DNA from: Blattabacterium cuenoti
Lineage (GTDB): Bacteria; Bacteroidota; Bacteroidia; Flavobacteriales; Blattabacteriaceae
Direction of reading: 5' to 3'
Assembly (NCBI RefSeq): GCF_014251635.1
Contig: NZ_CP059194.1
Span: 124,001 to 188,000, forward strand
Length of the DNA: 64,000 nucleotides
Shown here: in pieces, positions 1-8,699 of the stretch
How positions within the stretch are numbered: the stretch's first letter is position 1
Layout: every line of letters starts with the position of its first letter
The notes under the pieces: generated by a model
Database searches by the model: none
Told to the model about the DNA's origin: nothing
What the model saw: the letters and a program-made list of their open reading frames with translations, nothing else
Translations under genes and position numbers: made by a program

Positions 1-1228
1 GAGTCTCTTTTATTTTTTCCCTAAATTCTTCCAGTGTAAAATAACTCTGATCTAGAGTATAAAAAAGAAAAAATTTAATAGCTTTATCAAAAAAATTTTG
101 CGAACTAATCATTCCATACTCTACTATAATTTTTATATCTTTCCACTTTTTTTGAAAATTATCTATATCTTTTCTAAACATAGAATCCAGCTTATCAGCT
201 ACTTTTCTTGTTATATATTTAGATATATTTTTAACAGATGTATCCGATTGTAAATGAGAACGTGATACGTTAAGAGGAATATCTGGAGAATCTATAACTC
301 CTTTTAATAAACTGAGAAAATCTGGAAGAATCCCTTCCAAGTTATCCGTAATATAAACTTGATTTTGATACAAATAAATTTTATCTTTCTGTATATCTAT
401 TCTTTTTTCTATTTTAGGAAAATATAAAATTCCTGTTAAATGAAAAGGGTGATCTATGTTTAGATGTACCCAAAATAAAGGTTCTTCTAATTGATTGGGG
501 TACAATTCATGATAAAAATCTAAATAATTCTTATCGTTTAACTGAAGTGGATTTTTTTTCCAAGCAGGATTGACATTATTAATAACAGTTTCTTTATCAT
601 CTGATTTTGAGGATAAAGAAATTGTTATAGGCATAAATTTACAGTATTTTTTCAATAACTTTAAAATACGATCATGCTCTAAAAATTCTTTGTTTTCTTC
701 ATTAAGAAATAAAATAACTTCGGTCCCTCTATCTCTTTTTTCGATTTCTTTCATCATAAAATTTGGATCCCCTTCACAAGACCAAAGTATGGATGATGCA
801 TTTTTTTTATAAGATTGAGTCAATATCATGACTTTATTTGACACCATAAAAGAAGAATAAAAACCTAATCCAAAATGTCCAATAATATTATAATCCGTTG
901 TATTTTTATATTTTTTAACAAACTCTTCAGCTCCAGAAAAAGCTATTTGATTAATATATTTATCCACTTCTTCTTGAGTCATCCCTATTCCATTATCTAA
1001 AATATGAAGTGTATTATTTATTTTATCTATGATAATTCTAACTTTAAAATCATCAACAATATCATATAAATTTTCTAATTTGATTAAAGTTTTTAATTTT
1101 ATAACAGCATCTATAGCATTAGAAACTAGTTCACGTAAAAAAACTTCTTGATCTGAATAAAGAAATTTTTTAATAATAGGAAAAATATTATCTGAAGTAA
1201 CACTAATTTTTTTATTTTTATTAATCAT
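1..1228 (-). CDS. htpG: Molecular chaperone HtpG (Hsp90), 3' end outside window
   Basis: Reading the complement from the ATG at 1228 gives an open frame that runs off the left edge after about 409 residues, so the C-terminal part is missing. The N-terminal GHKL ATPase domain is clear: a helix with the ATP-lid asparagine (ELVSNAIDA), the DNGIGM motif and the glycine-rich GHFGLGFYS loop, followed by the Hsp90 middle domain. HtpG is a cytosolic ATP-dependent homodimeric chaperone. The start is well placed: the protein begins with basic residues and reaches the typical 'SDQEVFLRELVSNA' segment at once. It lies upstream of nothing obvious and 83 bp from the 3' end of ftsY on the same strand. Identification is secure. 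Confidence 0.95.
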   Translation of the reverse strand, partial: MINKNKKISVTSDNIFPIIKKFLYSDQEVFLRELVSNAIDAVIKLKTLIKLENLYDIVDDFKVRIIIDKINNTLHILDNGIGMTQEEVDKYINQIAFSGAEEFVKKYKNTTDYNIIGHFGLGFYSSFMVSNKVMILTQSYKKNASSILWSCEGDPNFMMKEIEKRDRGTEVILFLNEENKEFLEHDRILKLLKKYCKFMPITISLSSKSDDKETVINNVNPAWKKNPLQLNDKNYLDFYHELYPNQLEEPLFWVHLNIDHPFHLTGILYFPKIEKRIDIQKDKIYLYQNQVYITDNLEGILPDFLSLLKGVIDSPDIPLNVSRSHLQSDTSVKNISKYITRKVADKLDSMFRKDIDNFQKKWKDIKIIVEYGMISSQNFFDKAIKFFLFYTLDQSYFTLEEFREKIKET

Positions 1229-1311
1229 AAAATGTTGAATTATAAAATTATAAACAAATAAAAATTATACCGTAATTATACATTTATATATAATGTCAGT
1301 TTGATCTATAT

Positions 1312-2250
1312 TCAAAAAAAACAATCTACAAATTTTTTTCCATCAAATACTTTTAAATCCTGTATTTTTTCTCCAATCCCTAAATATTGTATAGGAATTT
1401 TAAATTGATCCATAATTCCTATCCCCACTCCTCCTTTAGCTGTTCCTTCTATTTTTGTTAAAATAATAGAAGTAATTTTGACAAAAGAAGTGAATTGTCT
1501 GATCTGTTCAAAAGCATTTTGACCAGTTGTTGCGTCTAAAATCAGTATAGTTTCATGAGGAGATTCAGATATTATTTTTTTCATAACTCTATTTATTTTA
1601 GATAACTCTTCCATAATACTGATTCGATTTTGCAATCGCCCAGCAGTATCAATCAGGACCACATCTTTTTTTTTGGATATTGCAGATTGTAAAGTATCAT
1701 ATGCTACAGATGCTGGATCTGCATGCATATGTTGTTTGATTAAAGGAACTCCAGCTTTATTTGACCATATTTCGAGTTGATCAATAGCTGCGGCTCTAAA
1801 TGTATCTGCAGCACCTATGACAACATAAAATCCTTTTTTCTTTAGAAAAAAAGCTAATTTTCCAATTGTAGTTGTTTTTCCAACACCATTAACTCCGACT
1901 ATCAGTATAACATATGGTTTTTTGTTAGTTTTTTTTATTTTTTTTTCTAAAGAGACATTTTTAATATCTATAAAAATGTTTTCAATTTCTTTTTTAAGTA
2001 TATCATAAATATCTTGTGTGTTCCTATACTTTTCTGTTTGAATTTTTTTTTCTAAATTATTAATGATTTTTATAGTAGTTTTTGTTCCTATATCAGCAGA
2101 TAACAATATCTCTTCTATATGATCAATAATGTTTATGTCTATTTTCGATTTTTTAAAAAAAATATTTCTGATTTTATAGAAAAAAGATTCTCTAGTTTTT
2201 TTTAATTCATAATCGAATATTTTATTTTTTTCTTTTTTTTTAAAAAACAT
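1312..2250 (-). CDS. ftsY: Signal recognition particle receptor FtsY
   Basis: FtsY is the membrane-associated SRP receptor GTPase that docks ribosome-SRP complexes at the Sec translocon. At 312 aa it has a short lysine-rich N-terminus and no long acidic A domain, followed by the N domain (about 20-100) and the SRP-type G domain. Visible motifs are the P-loop GVNGVGKTTT at about 119-127, DTFRAAAIDQL, the G3 motif DTAGR, and TKIEGTAKGG near the C-terminus. FtsY rather than Ffh is indicated by the absence of an M domain. It is the last gene of the run rpmB-rpmG-DUF4295-ftsY, an order I know from Bacteroidetes. Confidence 0.96.
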   Translation of the reverse strand: MFFKKKEKNKIFDYELKKTRESFFYKIRNIFFKKSKIDINIIDHIEEILLSADIGTKTTIKIINNLEKKIQTEKYRNTQDIYDILKKEIENIFIDIKNVSLEKKIKKTNKKPYVILIVGVNGVGKTTTIGKLAFFLKKKGFYVVIGAADTFRAAAIDQLEIWSNKAGVPLIKQHMHADPASVAYDTLQSAISKKKDVVLIDTAGRLQNRISIMEELSKINRVMKKIISESPHETILILDATTGQNAFEQIRQFTSFVKITSIILTKIEGTAKGGVGIGIMDQFKIPIQYLGIGEKIQDLKVFDGKKFVDCFF

Positions 2251-2262
2251 TATAATAAGTCA

Positions 2263-2427
2263 TTACTTTTTTATAAAAAAAATACTGATTTCTTTCTCAG
2301 AAATCATTTTATTTTCAAAGATATAGGTATCAGACCCTGACTTTTTAGATTTAACTATTCTTATAGCTAAAATCATTTTTTTTTTTGAAATCTTTTTTTT
2401 TTGATTATCGATTCCCTTTTTAGACAT
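2263..2427 (-). CDS. DUF4295-family small basic protein
   Basis: A 54-aa ORF on the complement starts at the ATG at 2427 and stops at 2263-2265. It is rich in lysine (MSKKGIDNQKKKISKKKM...) and ends in a short hydrophobic tail (ISIFFIKK). It sits between rpmG (17 bp downstream of its stop) and ftsY (12 bp before its start). This is exactly where Bacteroidetes carry a roughly 50-residue DUF4295 protein, and size, basic N-terminus and context all fit. The function is unknown; its basic character and position next to L33 and L28 genes make a ribosome-associated role plausible, but that is inference only. Confidence 0.8.
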   Translation of the reverse strand: MSKKGIDNQKKKISKKKMILAIRIVKSKKSGSDTYIFENKMISEKEISIFFIKK

Positions 2428-2444
2428 TTTGTATTAATTTAAAT

Positions 2445-2627
2445 TTATTTAATCTCTTTATGAATTGTATACTTTCTTAGTATTGGGTTATATTTTTTAA
2501 GTTCAATTCTATTTGGAGTGTTTTTTTTATTTTTTGTTGTAACATATCTAGAACAACCAGGAATTCCGATTTTTATTTGTTCAATGCATTCTAATATAAC
2601 CTGCACCCTATTTCCTTTTTTTCCCAT
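2445..2627 (-). CDS. rpmG: 50S ribosomal protein L33
   Basis: This 60-aa basic protein starts [14 protein letters not shown] and carries the L33 pattern: an N-terminal beta strand, [23 protein letters not shown] in the middle and LRKYTIHKE at the end. It retains one Cys (in ILEC) and one in IPGC but lacks the full four-cysteine zinc site, so it looks like a zinc-independent L33. L33 binds near the E site of the 50S subunit. It lies 14 bp downstream of rpmB and upstream of the DUF4295 gene, most likely in one operon with ftsY. Confidence 0.95.
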   Translation of the reverse strand: MGKKGNRVQVILECIEQIKIGIPGCSRYVTTKNKKNTPNRIELKKYNPILRKYTIHKEIK

Positions 2628-2641
2628 TTTTTTATTTTTAA

Positions 2642-2869
2642 TTAATATTTATACTTAAAACGTTTTAAAACCTTTTCTATCCCTATTTTATTAATAAGTT
2701 TTACAGCGGAAATGCAAACTTTTAAAGTAATCCACTTTTTTTCTCTTATCAAAAAAAAACGTTTTTTACATAGATTAATGTTAAAACGACGTTTATTTTT
2801 GTTATTTGCATGAGATACTCTATTTCCTATCATGGCTTTTTTTCCTGTCAATTCACAAATTTTTGACAT
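2642..2869 (-). CDS. rpmB: 50S ribosomal protein L28
   Basis: This is L28 of the large subunit, 75 aa from the ATG at 2869 ([29 protein letters not shown]). The frame stays open upstream to 3004, but that extension is hydrophobic, unlike L28, and overlaps the divergent yebC start, so the internal ATG is the real one. The [19 protein letters not shown] signature is diagnostic. It is the first gene of the rpmB-rpmG-DUF4295-ftsY run. Its start is 89 bp from the divergent yebC start, so the gap should hold promoters for both directions. Confidence 0.95.
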   Translation of the reverse strand: MSKICELTGKKAMIGNRVSHANNKNKRRFNINLCKKRFFLIREKKWITLKVCISAVKLINKIGIEKVLKRFKYKY

Positions 2870-2958
2870 AATAATTTTTTTTGTTAACTTAATATACACC
2901 AAAACCAAAATGACTATAAATATAATATTATTATCATAAAAATAAAGACGTTCATTCC

Positions 2959-3669
2959 ATGTCAGGACATAGCAAATGGGCAAATATACAACATAGAAAA
3001 TCAAATCAAGATTTCAAAAAATCTAAAAAATTTTCTAAAATTATTAAAGAAATCTCTACAGCCGTAAAAGAGTCAGGAACAAACAACTCTCGTTTCAAAA
3101 ATGCAATTTTAAATGCTAAATCAGTCAATATTCCTAAAAATACTATAGAAAAAGCTATAAAAAAAGCTTTACAAATCAAAACAGATGATTACAAAAATTG
3201 TAATTTAGAAGGATTCATACACGGAATCAGTATAATTATAGAATGTATGACTAATAACAGCATTCGAACCGCTTCCAATATTAGAACACTTTTTAATAAA
3301 AATGGAGGAAGATTATGTCATAATGGGGAATTAACTCACTTTTTTCACAAAATGGGTGTTTTTTGTATAAGAAAAAAAGATATTCATTATTCAATGGATG
3401 ATTTCGAACTTATGACAATAGATTTTGGGGCTCAAAATTTTACAACAGATCACAGCACGATTTATTTGTACACAGATTTTGAATATTTTGGTTCTATGAA
3501 AAACAATTTAAAAAAGTTAAAAATATTACATGAATATAAAATCGAATATATTCCCAAACAGATTAAATCCCTTTCAAAAGAAAAAAGAAATAAAGTTTTC
3601 AATTTAATTGAAAAAATTCATATGAATGATGATGTAGAAAATATATACTCAGATTTAAATAAAATTTAA
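2959..3669 (+). CDS. yebC: YebC/TACO1-family protein
   Basis: The 236-aa protein opens with the family signature [15 protein letters not shown] and continues with the three-domain YebC/TACO1 fold (a conserved [11 protein letters not shown] helix, then [14 protein letters not shown] in place of the usual GSLGTSGSVSYMF). Members have been described as transcriptional regulators and, for TACO1 and some bacterial YebC, as translation factors helping ribosomes through proline stretches. The normally conserved middle motif is noticeably diverged here, fitting relaxed selection in an endosymbiont. It is divergent from rpmB and immediately upstream of rnpB. Confidence 0.9.
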   Translation: MSGHSKWANIQHRKSNQDFKKSKKFSKIIKEISTAVKESGTNNSRFKNAILNAKSVNIPKNTIEKAIKKALQIKTDDYKNCNLEGFIHGISIIIECMTNNSIRTASNIRTLFNKNGGRLCHNGELTHFFHKMGVFCIRKKDIHYSMDDFELMTIDFGAQNFTTDHSTIYLYTDFEYFGSMKNNLKKLKILHEYKIEYIPKQIKSLSKEKRNKVFNLIEKIHMNDDVENIYSDLNKI

Positions 3670-3679
3670 ATAAAAAAAT

Positions 3680-3990
3680 AAAAAGTAGAATGTCCTATCG
3701 CATTTTTTTAGTAAAAAAAATGAGGAAAGTCCGGACACCGTAGAGCAACACAATGGGTAACCCCCATCCATCGTAAGGTGAGGAATAGTGCAACAGAAAG
3801 AATGTACAGATTATTAAGATTAATATTGCTGTAGTGAAATCATGTAAACTCTGTGTGGTGAAATGCCATGTACACCGGAAAACTAGCTCGGTTGAAACCG
3901 GGGGGTAGGCAGATTGAGATCTTGGGTAACCTAGATCCTAGATAAATGATAGGTATAAAAACAGAATCCGGCTTACAATTTTACTTTTTT
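3680..3990 (+). ncRNA. rnpB: RNase P RNA (M1 RNA), catalytic subunit
   Basis: The universally conserved RNase P elements are present: GAGGAAAGTCCGG at about 3722, the ACAGAAA-like core at about 3794, GGTGAAA near 3857, GGGGGTAGGCAG near 3901, and ACAGAATCCGGCTTAC at 3961-3976, which closes P4. P1 can be drawn as a 12-bp helix pairing 3680-3691 with 3978-3989, which sets the ends. It is compact, at about 310 nt. The 3' strand of P1 ends one nucleotide before the tRNA-Ser at 3991. Ends are inferred from the P1 helix rather than measured. Confidence 0.93.
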
Positions 3991-4075
3991 GGAGAGATGG
4001 CCGAGAGGATTAAGGCGCACGTCTGGAAAGCGTGTTCACAAAAAAGTGTCAAGGGTTCGAATCCCTTTCTCTCCG
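3991..4075 (+). tRNA. tRNA-Ser (anticodon GGA)
   Basis: A class II tRNA of 85 nt. The acceptor stem is GGAGAGA paired with TCTCTCC, discriminator G. The anticodon stem CACGT/GCGTG holds the loop CTGGAAA, giving anticodon GGA. A long variable arm (ACAAAAAAGTGT) precedes the T arm GGGTTCGAATCCC. The CCA end is not encoded. It directly abuts rnpB, leaving no room for a separate promoter, so it is probably co-transcribed with the RNase P RNA. Confidence 0.95.
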
Positions 4076-4087
4076 CTTATACATTTA

Positions 4088-5251
4088 TTAGAAATTTTCT
4101 ATATCTCTTAATTTTTTTTCGATCAAATTAGTCCTAACTCCTAATAATCGATCTATATCCTTGGAAGCTCCTTGTAATTTATCTTGAGCTTGATGAAGTA
4201 ACAATCCAAATTTTGTGAATTCTTGTTTTACCGTTTCTAAAATTTTCCATACTTCAGAACTTCTTTTTTGAATAGCTAAAGTTCTGAAACCAATTTGTAA
4301 ACTATTTAATACAGCAGCTAATGTAGACGGACCTGCTATCACTGTTTTATATTTTCTTAATAATTCCTCTAACAAACTAGAATTTTTTGCAATTTCAGCA
4401 TATATTCCTTCAAAAGGTAAAAAAAGGATAGCAAAATCAGTAGTGTATGGAGGGTCAATATATTTATCTTGAATATCTTTAGACATTTTTTTCAACACAG
4501 ATTCCATATTTTTTATAGCTGTTTCTATATTTTTCTTTTCCCCATTACTATAAGCTTTTTGAACTTTTTCATAAGTTTCTTTCGGAAACTTAACATCAAT
4601 AGGTAACCATATCATATTTCCATCTTCAAGTCCTGGAAGTTTAATTGCAAATTCTACTACAAAATTTGTATTAGGTTTGGTTACAACATTAGAAGCGTAT
4701 TGTTCTGGAGATAAAATTTGTTGTAAAAGCATTGAAAGCTGCATTTCGCTAAAACTTCCACATATTTTTACATGATTTAAGGTTCTTTTTAAAGAACTCA
4801 CATCTTTTGCTAATATTTTCATTTCACCTAATCCTTGTTGTAAAACAAATAATTGATTTCCAATTATTTCGAATGATTTCCCCAAATGAAGATTTAAAGA
4901 ACTTTGAAGTTTATTACTGACATTTTCTCTTATCTCCTCAAGTTTTTTTTCAAGAATTTTAATAAATTTTTCCTGTGATGTATAAACAGAGTCTAATTTC
5001 TTATCTTGATTATCAATACAAAATTGAACTTTTTTATCTATAACATCTTGAAAAATTTTTATAGTTTGTATTAAACCATTTTTCATTTCCAATAAAGAAT
5101 CGACGGCTTCGATTCTACTATATTTAGATAATTTTTGAATCTCATTCTGTTGATCTTTAAATTCTTTTCTAAAGAAAAATTCCAATTTTCTAAAAAAATA
5201 GACACAACATATGAAAAAGATAAAAAAATTAAAAAATATAAATACATTCAA
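4088..5251 (-). CDS. rmuC: DNA recombination protein RmuC
   Basis: The 387-aa protein has an N-terminal membrane anchor (hydrophobic residues about 2-20), a coiled-coil region (about 25-150) and the RmuC nuclease-like domain (about 160-365). That domain contains CGSFSEMQLSMLLQQILSPEQY, LPIDVKFPKETY and LFLPFEGIYAEIA. RmuC limits rearrangements at inverted repeats in E. coli and has a predicted PD-(D/E)XK-like core; the DVKFP segment carries the D and K expected there. It is followed on the same strand by nothing obvious and is convergent with the tRNA-Ser. Retention is notable given the tandem duplication and inverted repeats elsewhere in the window. Confidence 0.92.
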   Translation of the reverse strand: MNVFIFFNFFIFFICCVYFFRKLEFFFRKEFKDQQNEIQKLSKYSRIEAVDSLLEMKNGLIQTIKIFQDVIDKKVQFCIDNQDKKLDSVYTSQEKFIKILEKKLEEIRENVSNKLQSSLNLHLGKSFEIIGNQLFVLQQGLGEMKILAKDVSSLKRTLNHVKICGSFSEMQLSMLLQQILSPEQYASNVVTKPNTNFVVEFAIKLPGLEDGNMIWLPIDVKFPKETYEKVQKAYSNGEKKNIETAIKNMESVLKKMSKDIQDKYIDPPYTTDFAILFLPFEGIYAEIAKNSSLLEELLRKYKTVIAGPSTLAAVLNSLQIGFRTLAIQKRSSEVWKILETVKQEFTKFGLLLHQAQDKLQGASKDIDRLLGVRTNLIEKKLRDIENF

Positions 5252-5266
5252 ATTATGAGGAAAAAA

Positions 5267-5339
<73 letters not shown>

Positions 5340-5398
5340 AATATTATATTGTGTGAATATAATGTTTTTCATCTACAAAATCAAATATTAAAATGAAT

Positions 5399-6991
5399 TC
5401 ATCCATTCATAGATATTAAAAATTCTTCATTATTTTGAGTTCTAGACATTCTAGATCTTAAAAATTCCATAGCTTCCACTGGGTTCATATCGGAAAGATG
5501 TTTTCGCAAAATCCACATTCTTTGTAATGTGTTTGGATCAAGTAAAAGATCGTCTTTTCTTGTACTAGAAGAAACAAGATCAATAGCTGGATAAATTCGT
5601 TTATTAGCTATTTTTCTATCTAATTGAAGCTCTTTATTCCCTGTTCCTTTAAATTCTTCAAAAATTACTTCATCCATTTTCGATCCTGTATCAATCATAG
5701 CTGTGGCGATTATAGATAAAGATCCTCCATTTTCTATGTTTCTAGCGGCTCCGAAAAATCTTTTAGGTCGGTGTAATGCATTTGCATCCACTCCTCCTGA
5801 TAATACCTTTCCAGACGCAGGAGAAACAGTGTTATAAGCACGCGCTAAACGCGTAATTGAATCTAACAATATGACAACGTCATGTGAGCATTCGACCATT
5901 CTTTTTGCTTTTTGCAAAACAATGTTAGCGACTTTAACATGTCTATCTGCTGGTTCATCAAAAGTAGACGCAATGACTTCTCCTTTCACATTTCTCTGCA
6001 TATCTGTTACTTCTTCTGGCCGTTCATCAATCAATAATATAATTAAATATACTTCAGTATGATTAGCCGCAATAGCATTAGCTATTTCTTTTAATAAAGT
6101 AGTTTTTCCTGTTTTAGGGGGTGCGACAATCATTCCTCTTTGTCCTTTTCCTATAGGAGTGAAAAGGTCTACAATTCTTGTAGAAAGAGTTGCATTTTTT
6201 TCAGCTAATTTAAATTTTTCGTTTGGAAATAATGGAGTTAAATGCTCAAAAGAATCTCTATCCCTAACAAAAGAGGGAGATCTTCCATTGATTTCAAGAA
6301 TTTTAATTAATGGAAAATATTTTTCCCCATCTTTAGGTGGACGAACTTCTCCCCTTATTGTATCTCCTGTTTTCATCCCAAAAAGTCTAATTTGAGATTG
6401 AGAAACGTAAATGTCATCAGGAGATGATAAATAATTAAAATCAGAAGATCTTAAAAATCCGTAATTTTCTGGCATAATTTCCAATACTCCTTCGCTTATT
6501 ATTATACCTTCAAATTCATATTCAGGAGTACGGTATTTATTAGAAGAGATTTTCTGTGATCCTACTTCTATTCCGTGAGATGATGATGTATTTTGAGCTT
6601 CGAATCTATCATTTCTATCATTTTTTTTCCAATTAGAAAAATTTTGATGTTTTTTTTGAAATTTCGTGGATTCTTCTGAAAGTTTAGAATTTGAAATTTT
6701 TAAATGTTCTTGGGGAATCAATTTTTTTTTACCATTTATGCTGTTGTTTTCTGAAAATGAATTTTTAGATAATGAATTTTTAGATTCAGTGTTTTTTCGC
6801 ATTTTAAATCCTTTTTTTAAAGGATTTTCTCTTTTTGAAACAGAAGTATTTTTTTTATTATTGAAAATGGAAATAATTTTTTCTAGAAGTTCGTTCTTTC
6901 GTAATTGTGTACATTTTTTTAATCCTGATGAACGAGCAATCTCCTGTAATTCAAAAAGTTTTTTACTTTTTAATTCAGTTATATCAAACAT
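5399..6991 (-). CDS. rho: Transcription termination factor Rho
   Basis: Rho is the hexameric RNA-dependent ATPase that terminates transcription. The 530-aa protein has a Rho N-terminal helix bundle (residues 1-45), a lysine/asparagine/serine-rich low-complexity insertion (about 45-155), the cold-shock-like RNA-binding domain (about 160-235; [14 protein letters not shown]) and the ATPase domain. The P-loop APPKTGKTT lies at about 290-298, with [15 protein letters not shown] (Walker B) and the Q-loop/R-loop segments [25 protein letters not shown]. The insertion makes it about 110 residues longer than E. coli Rho, as usual in Bacteroidetes. The start ATG at 6991 precedes a canonical N-terminus ([19 protein letters not shown]). 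Confidence 0.97.
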   Translation of the reverse strand: MFDITELKSKKLFELQEIARSSGLKKCTQLRKNELLEKIISIFNNKKNTSVSKRENPLKKGFKMRKNTESKNSLSKNSFSENNSINGKKKLIPQEHLKISNSKLSEESTKFQKKHQNFSNWKKNDRNDRFEAQNTSSSHGIEVGSQKISSNKYRTPEYEFEGIIISEGVLEIMPENYGFLRSSDFNYLSSPDDIYVSQSQIRLFGMKTGDTIRGEVRPPKDGEKYFPLIKILEINGRSPSFVRDRDSFEHLTPLFPNEKFKLAEKNATLSTRIVDLFTPIGKGQRGMIVAPPKTGKTTLLKEIANAIAANHTEVYLIILLIDERPEEVTDMQRNVKGEVIASTFDEPADRHVKVANIVLQKAKRMVECSHDVVILLDSITRLARAYNTVSPASGKVLSGGVDANALHRPKRFFGAARNIENGGSLSIIATAMIDTGSKMDEVIFEEFKGTGNKELQLDRKIANKRIYPAIDLVSSSTRKDDLLLDPNTLQRMWILRKHLSDMNPVEAMEFLRSRMSRTQNNEEFLISMNG

Positions 6992-7160
6992 AAAGTGATT
7001 GGGTTTTATATATAATAATATATATGCTTGGTTAAGTAATATGTTTTTAGTGTATGTAATGTATTATGAAAAAAAATAACTTAGAAACGATAAATGCAAT
7101 TATACAAAAAATTAATTTGAACTTTAATAACATTATAAAAATAATTTAATCTTTCATATT

Positions 7161-7568
7161 ATGTTATATAGAATACAAACATTGTACTTACTTATTTCTA
7201 TTTTTATTTATTCTTTCCTCATATACTTTTTATGTTCTTTAAATAAAAAGATAACTGATTTTTTTGATTTTCATTTGTATTTGAAAGAAACAATTTTAAT
7301 TTTTATAATTATATGTCTATTCCTATCTATTTTAAGTTTTTTCCTTTTCAAAGAAAAAAAATTGCAAATATTTTTCAACAAAATTAATATACTTGCTAAT
7401 ACTATTCATGTAATAATCCTTTTTTTTTCATGTTATCAATTGAATGTGAATATATACATATTTATCATGTTTATTTTTTTTATATTATGTATATATATTT
7501 TATATATAACGAATAGAGCTATAAAAAAAGATATCGAATTAATCGATTCTATAAATCGAATACGATAA
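7161..7568 (+). CDS. DUF4293-family integral membrane protein
   Basis: This 135-aa protein starts MLYRIQTLYLLIS, the typical beginning of DUF4293 proteins, and contains four hydrophobic segments (about 8-27, 44-65, 79-97 and 101-120) followed by a short basic tail ending INRIR. DUF4293 genes neighbour rho in Bacteroidetes, and that is the arrangement here (divergent from rho, 169 bp away). No catalytic motif is visible and the function is unknown. prfA follows 48 bp downstream and may be co-transcribed. Confidence 0.8.
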   Translation: MLYRIQTLYLLISIFIYSFLIYFLCSLNKKITDFFDFHLYLKETILIFIIICLFLSILSFFLFKEKKLQIFFNKINILANTIHVIILFFSCYQLNVNIYIFIMFIFFILCIYILYITNRAIKKDIELIDSINRIR

Positions 7569-7616
7569 TAGTTGATTTCAACATAAATATAATAAAGGGA
7601 TTTATAAGATTTAAAA

Positions 7617-8696
7617 ATGAAAAAAACTTCATTGATTCAAAAGTTAGAAGTTTATAAAAAGGAATTTCATGAAATTTCAGAATCAATTATACAACCTAGT
7701 ATTATATCTGATCAAAATCAGTACAAAACATTATTAAAAAAATACAAAAAATTAGAAAAAATAGTTTCTCTATATGAAGAATACAATAAAAAATTAACTT
7801 TTCTTAAAGAAATAAATTTCATTATAGAAAACGATTCTGATCCGGAAATGAAGGAATTAGCTTCAACAGAAAAATACAAAATATTAGAAAATTTATCTTC
7901 TATTGAAAAAGAATCCTGTCGTCTACTTTCTTCTTCCAAAGAAGAATGTGCAACAGAAGATCATAGAAACGCTGCTATCGTGGAACTCCGTTCTGGAACA
8001 GGTGGAGATGAAGCATGTCTTTTTGTAGAAGATATATTAAGAATGTATACTATGTATTTTAAAAAATCAGGTTGGAAATATAAAATCATACATGCTCAAA
8101 GAGGAGGAATAAAAGGATACAAAGAAATTATTTTAGATGTCAATGGAGAAGAAGGGGTTTATGCTAATTTAAAATTCGAATCTGGAGTGCATAGAGTGCA
8201 AAGGATTCCAAAAACAGAATCTCAGGGAAGAGTACACACATCTGCTATCACCGTAGCCGTTCTCCCTAAAGTAAAAGATATAGAAATCAACATTAACTTA
8301 TCTGATATAAAAAAAGATACTTTTAGGTCTAGTGGATCTGGAGGACAACATGTAAACAAAACAGAATCTGCTGTCCGATTAACACATATTCCAAGTAAAA
8401 TTACAGTAGAATGTCAAGAAGAACGCTCTCAACATAAAAATTTTGAAAAAGCTATAAGCATTTTACGATCACGTATTTATCAAAATGAAAAAGAAAAAAG
8501 ATTAAAAAAAATATCTGTAAAAAGAAAATCCTTGATTTCTACAGGGGATCGTTCCGTAAAAATTCGTACCTACAATTATCCTAAAAATCGAGTCACGGAT
8601 CATCGAATTCATAAATCTATTTATGATCTTGCAGGATTTATGAATGGGAACATTCAAGAAATGATCAATTTTTTAAAATTGTTTGATAAAAAATAA
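7617..8696 (+). CDS. prfA: Peptide chain release factor 1 (RF-1)
   Basis: RF-1 reads UAA and UAG stop codons and triggers peptide release. The 359-aa protein has the GGQ motif at about 242-244 (SSGSGGQHVNKTESA) and the RF1-type PxT codon-recognition tripeptide (PKT, about 198-200, in RIPKTESQGRVHTSA) rather than the SPF of RF2. Its length matches the family. The upstream gene encodes a DUF4293 protein. It converges on accC with only 3 bp between stop codons and no terminator hairpin visible between them. Confidence 0.97.
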   Translation: MKKTSLIQKLEVYKKEFHEISESIIQPSIISDQNQYKTLLKKYKKLEKIVSLYEEYNKKLTFLKEINFIIENDSDPEMKELASTEKYKILENLSSIEKESCRLLSSSKEECATEDHRNAAIVELRSGTGGDEACLFVEDILRMYTMYFKKSGWKYKIIHAQRGGIKGYKEIILDVNGEEGVYANLKFESGVHRVQRIPKTESQGRVHTSAITVAVLPKVKDIEININLSDIKKDTFRSSGSGGQHVNKTESAVRLTHIPSKITVECQEERSQHKNFEKAISILRSRIYQNEKEKRLKKISVKRKSLISTGDRSVKIRTYNYPKNRVTDHRIHKSIYDLAGFMNGNIQEMINFLKLFDKK

Positions 8697-8699
8697 CAT

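Noticed and set aside
2870-3004. N-terminal extension of L28
   Set aside because: Hydrophobic, unlike L28, and overlaps the divergent yebC start; the ATG at 2869 starts the canonical protein.
5343-5363. Terminator between rho and tRNA-fMet
   Set aside because: An 8-bp AT-only inverted repeat with no T-tract after it on the minus strand; too weak in this composition to call.
7066-7149. 27-codon ORF before the DUF4293 gene
   Set aside because: Low-complexity Asn/Ile/Lys composition expected by chance in this AT-rich spacer; no family or context support.
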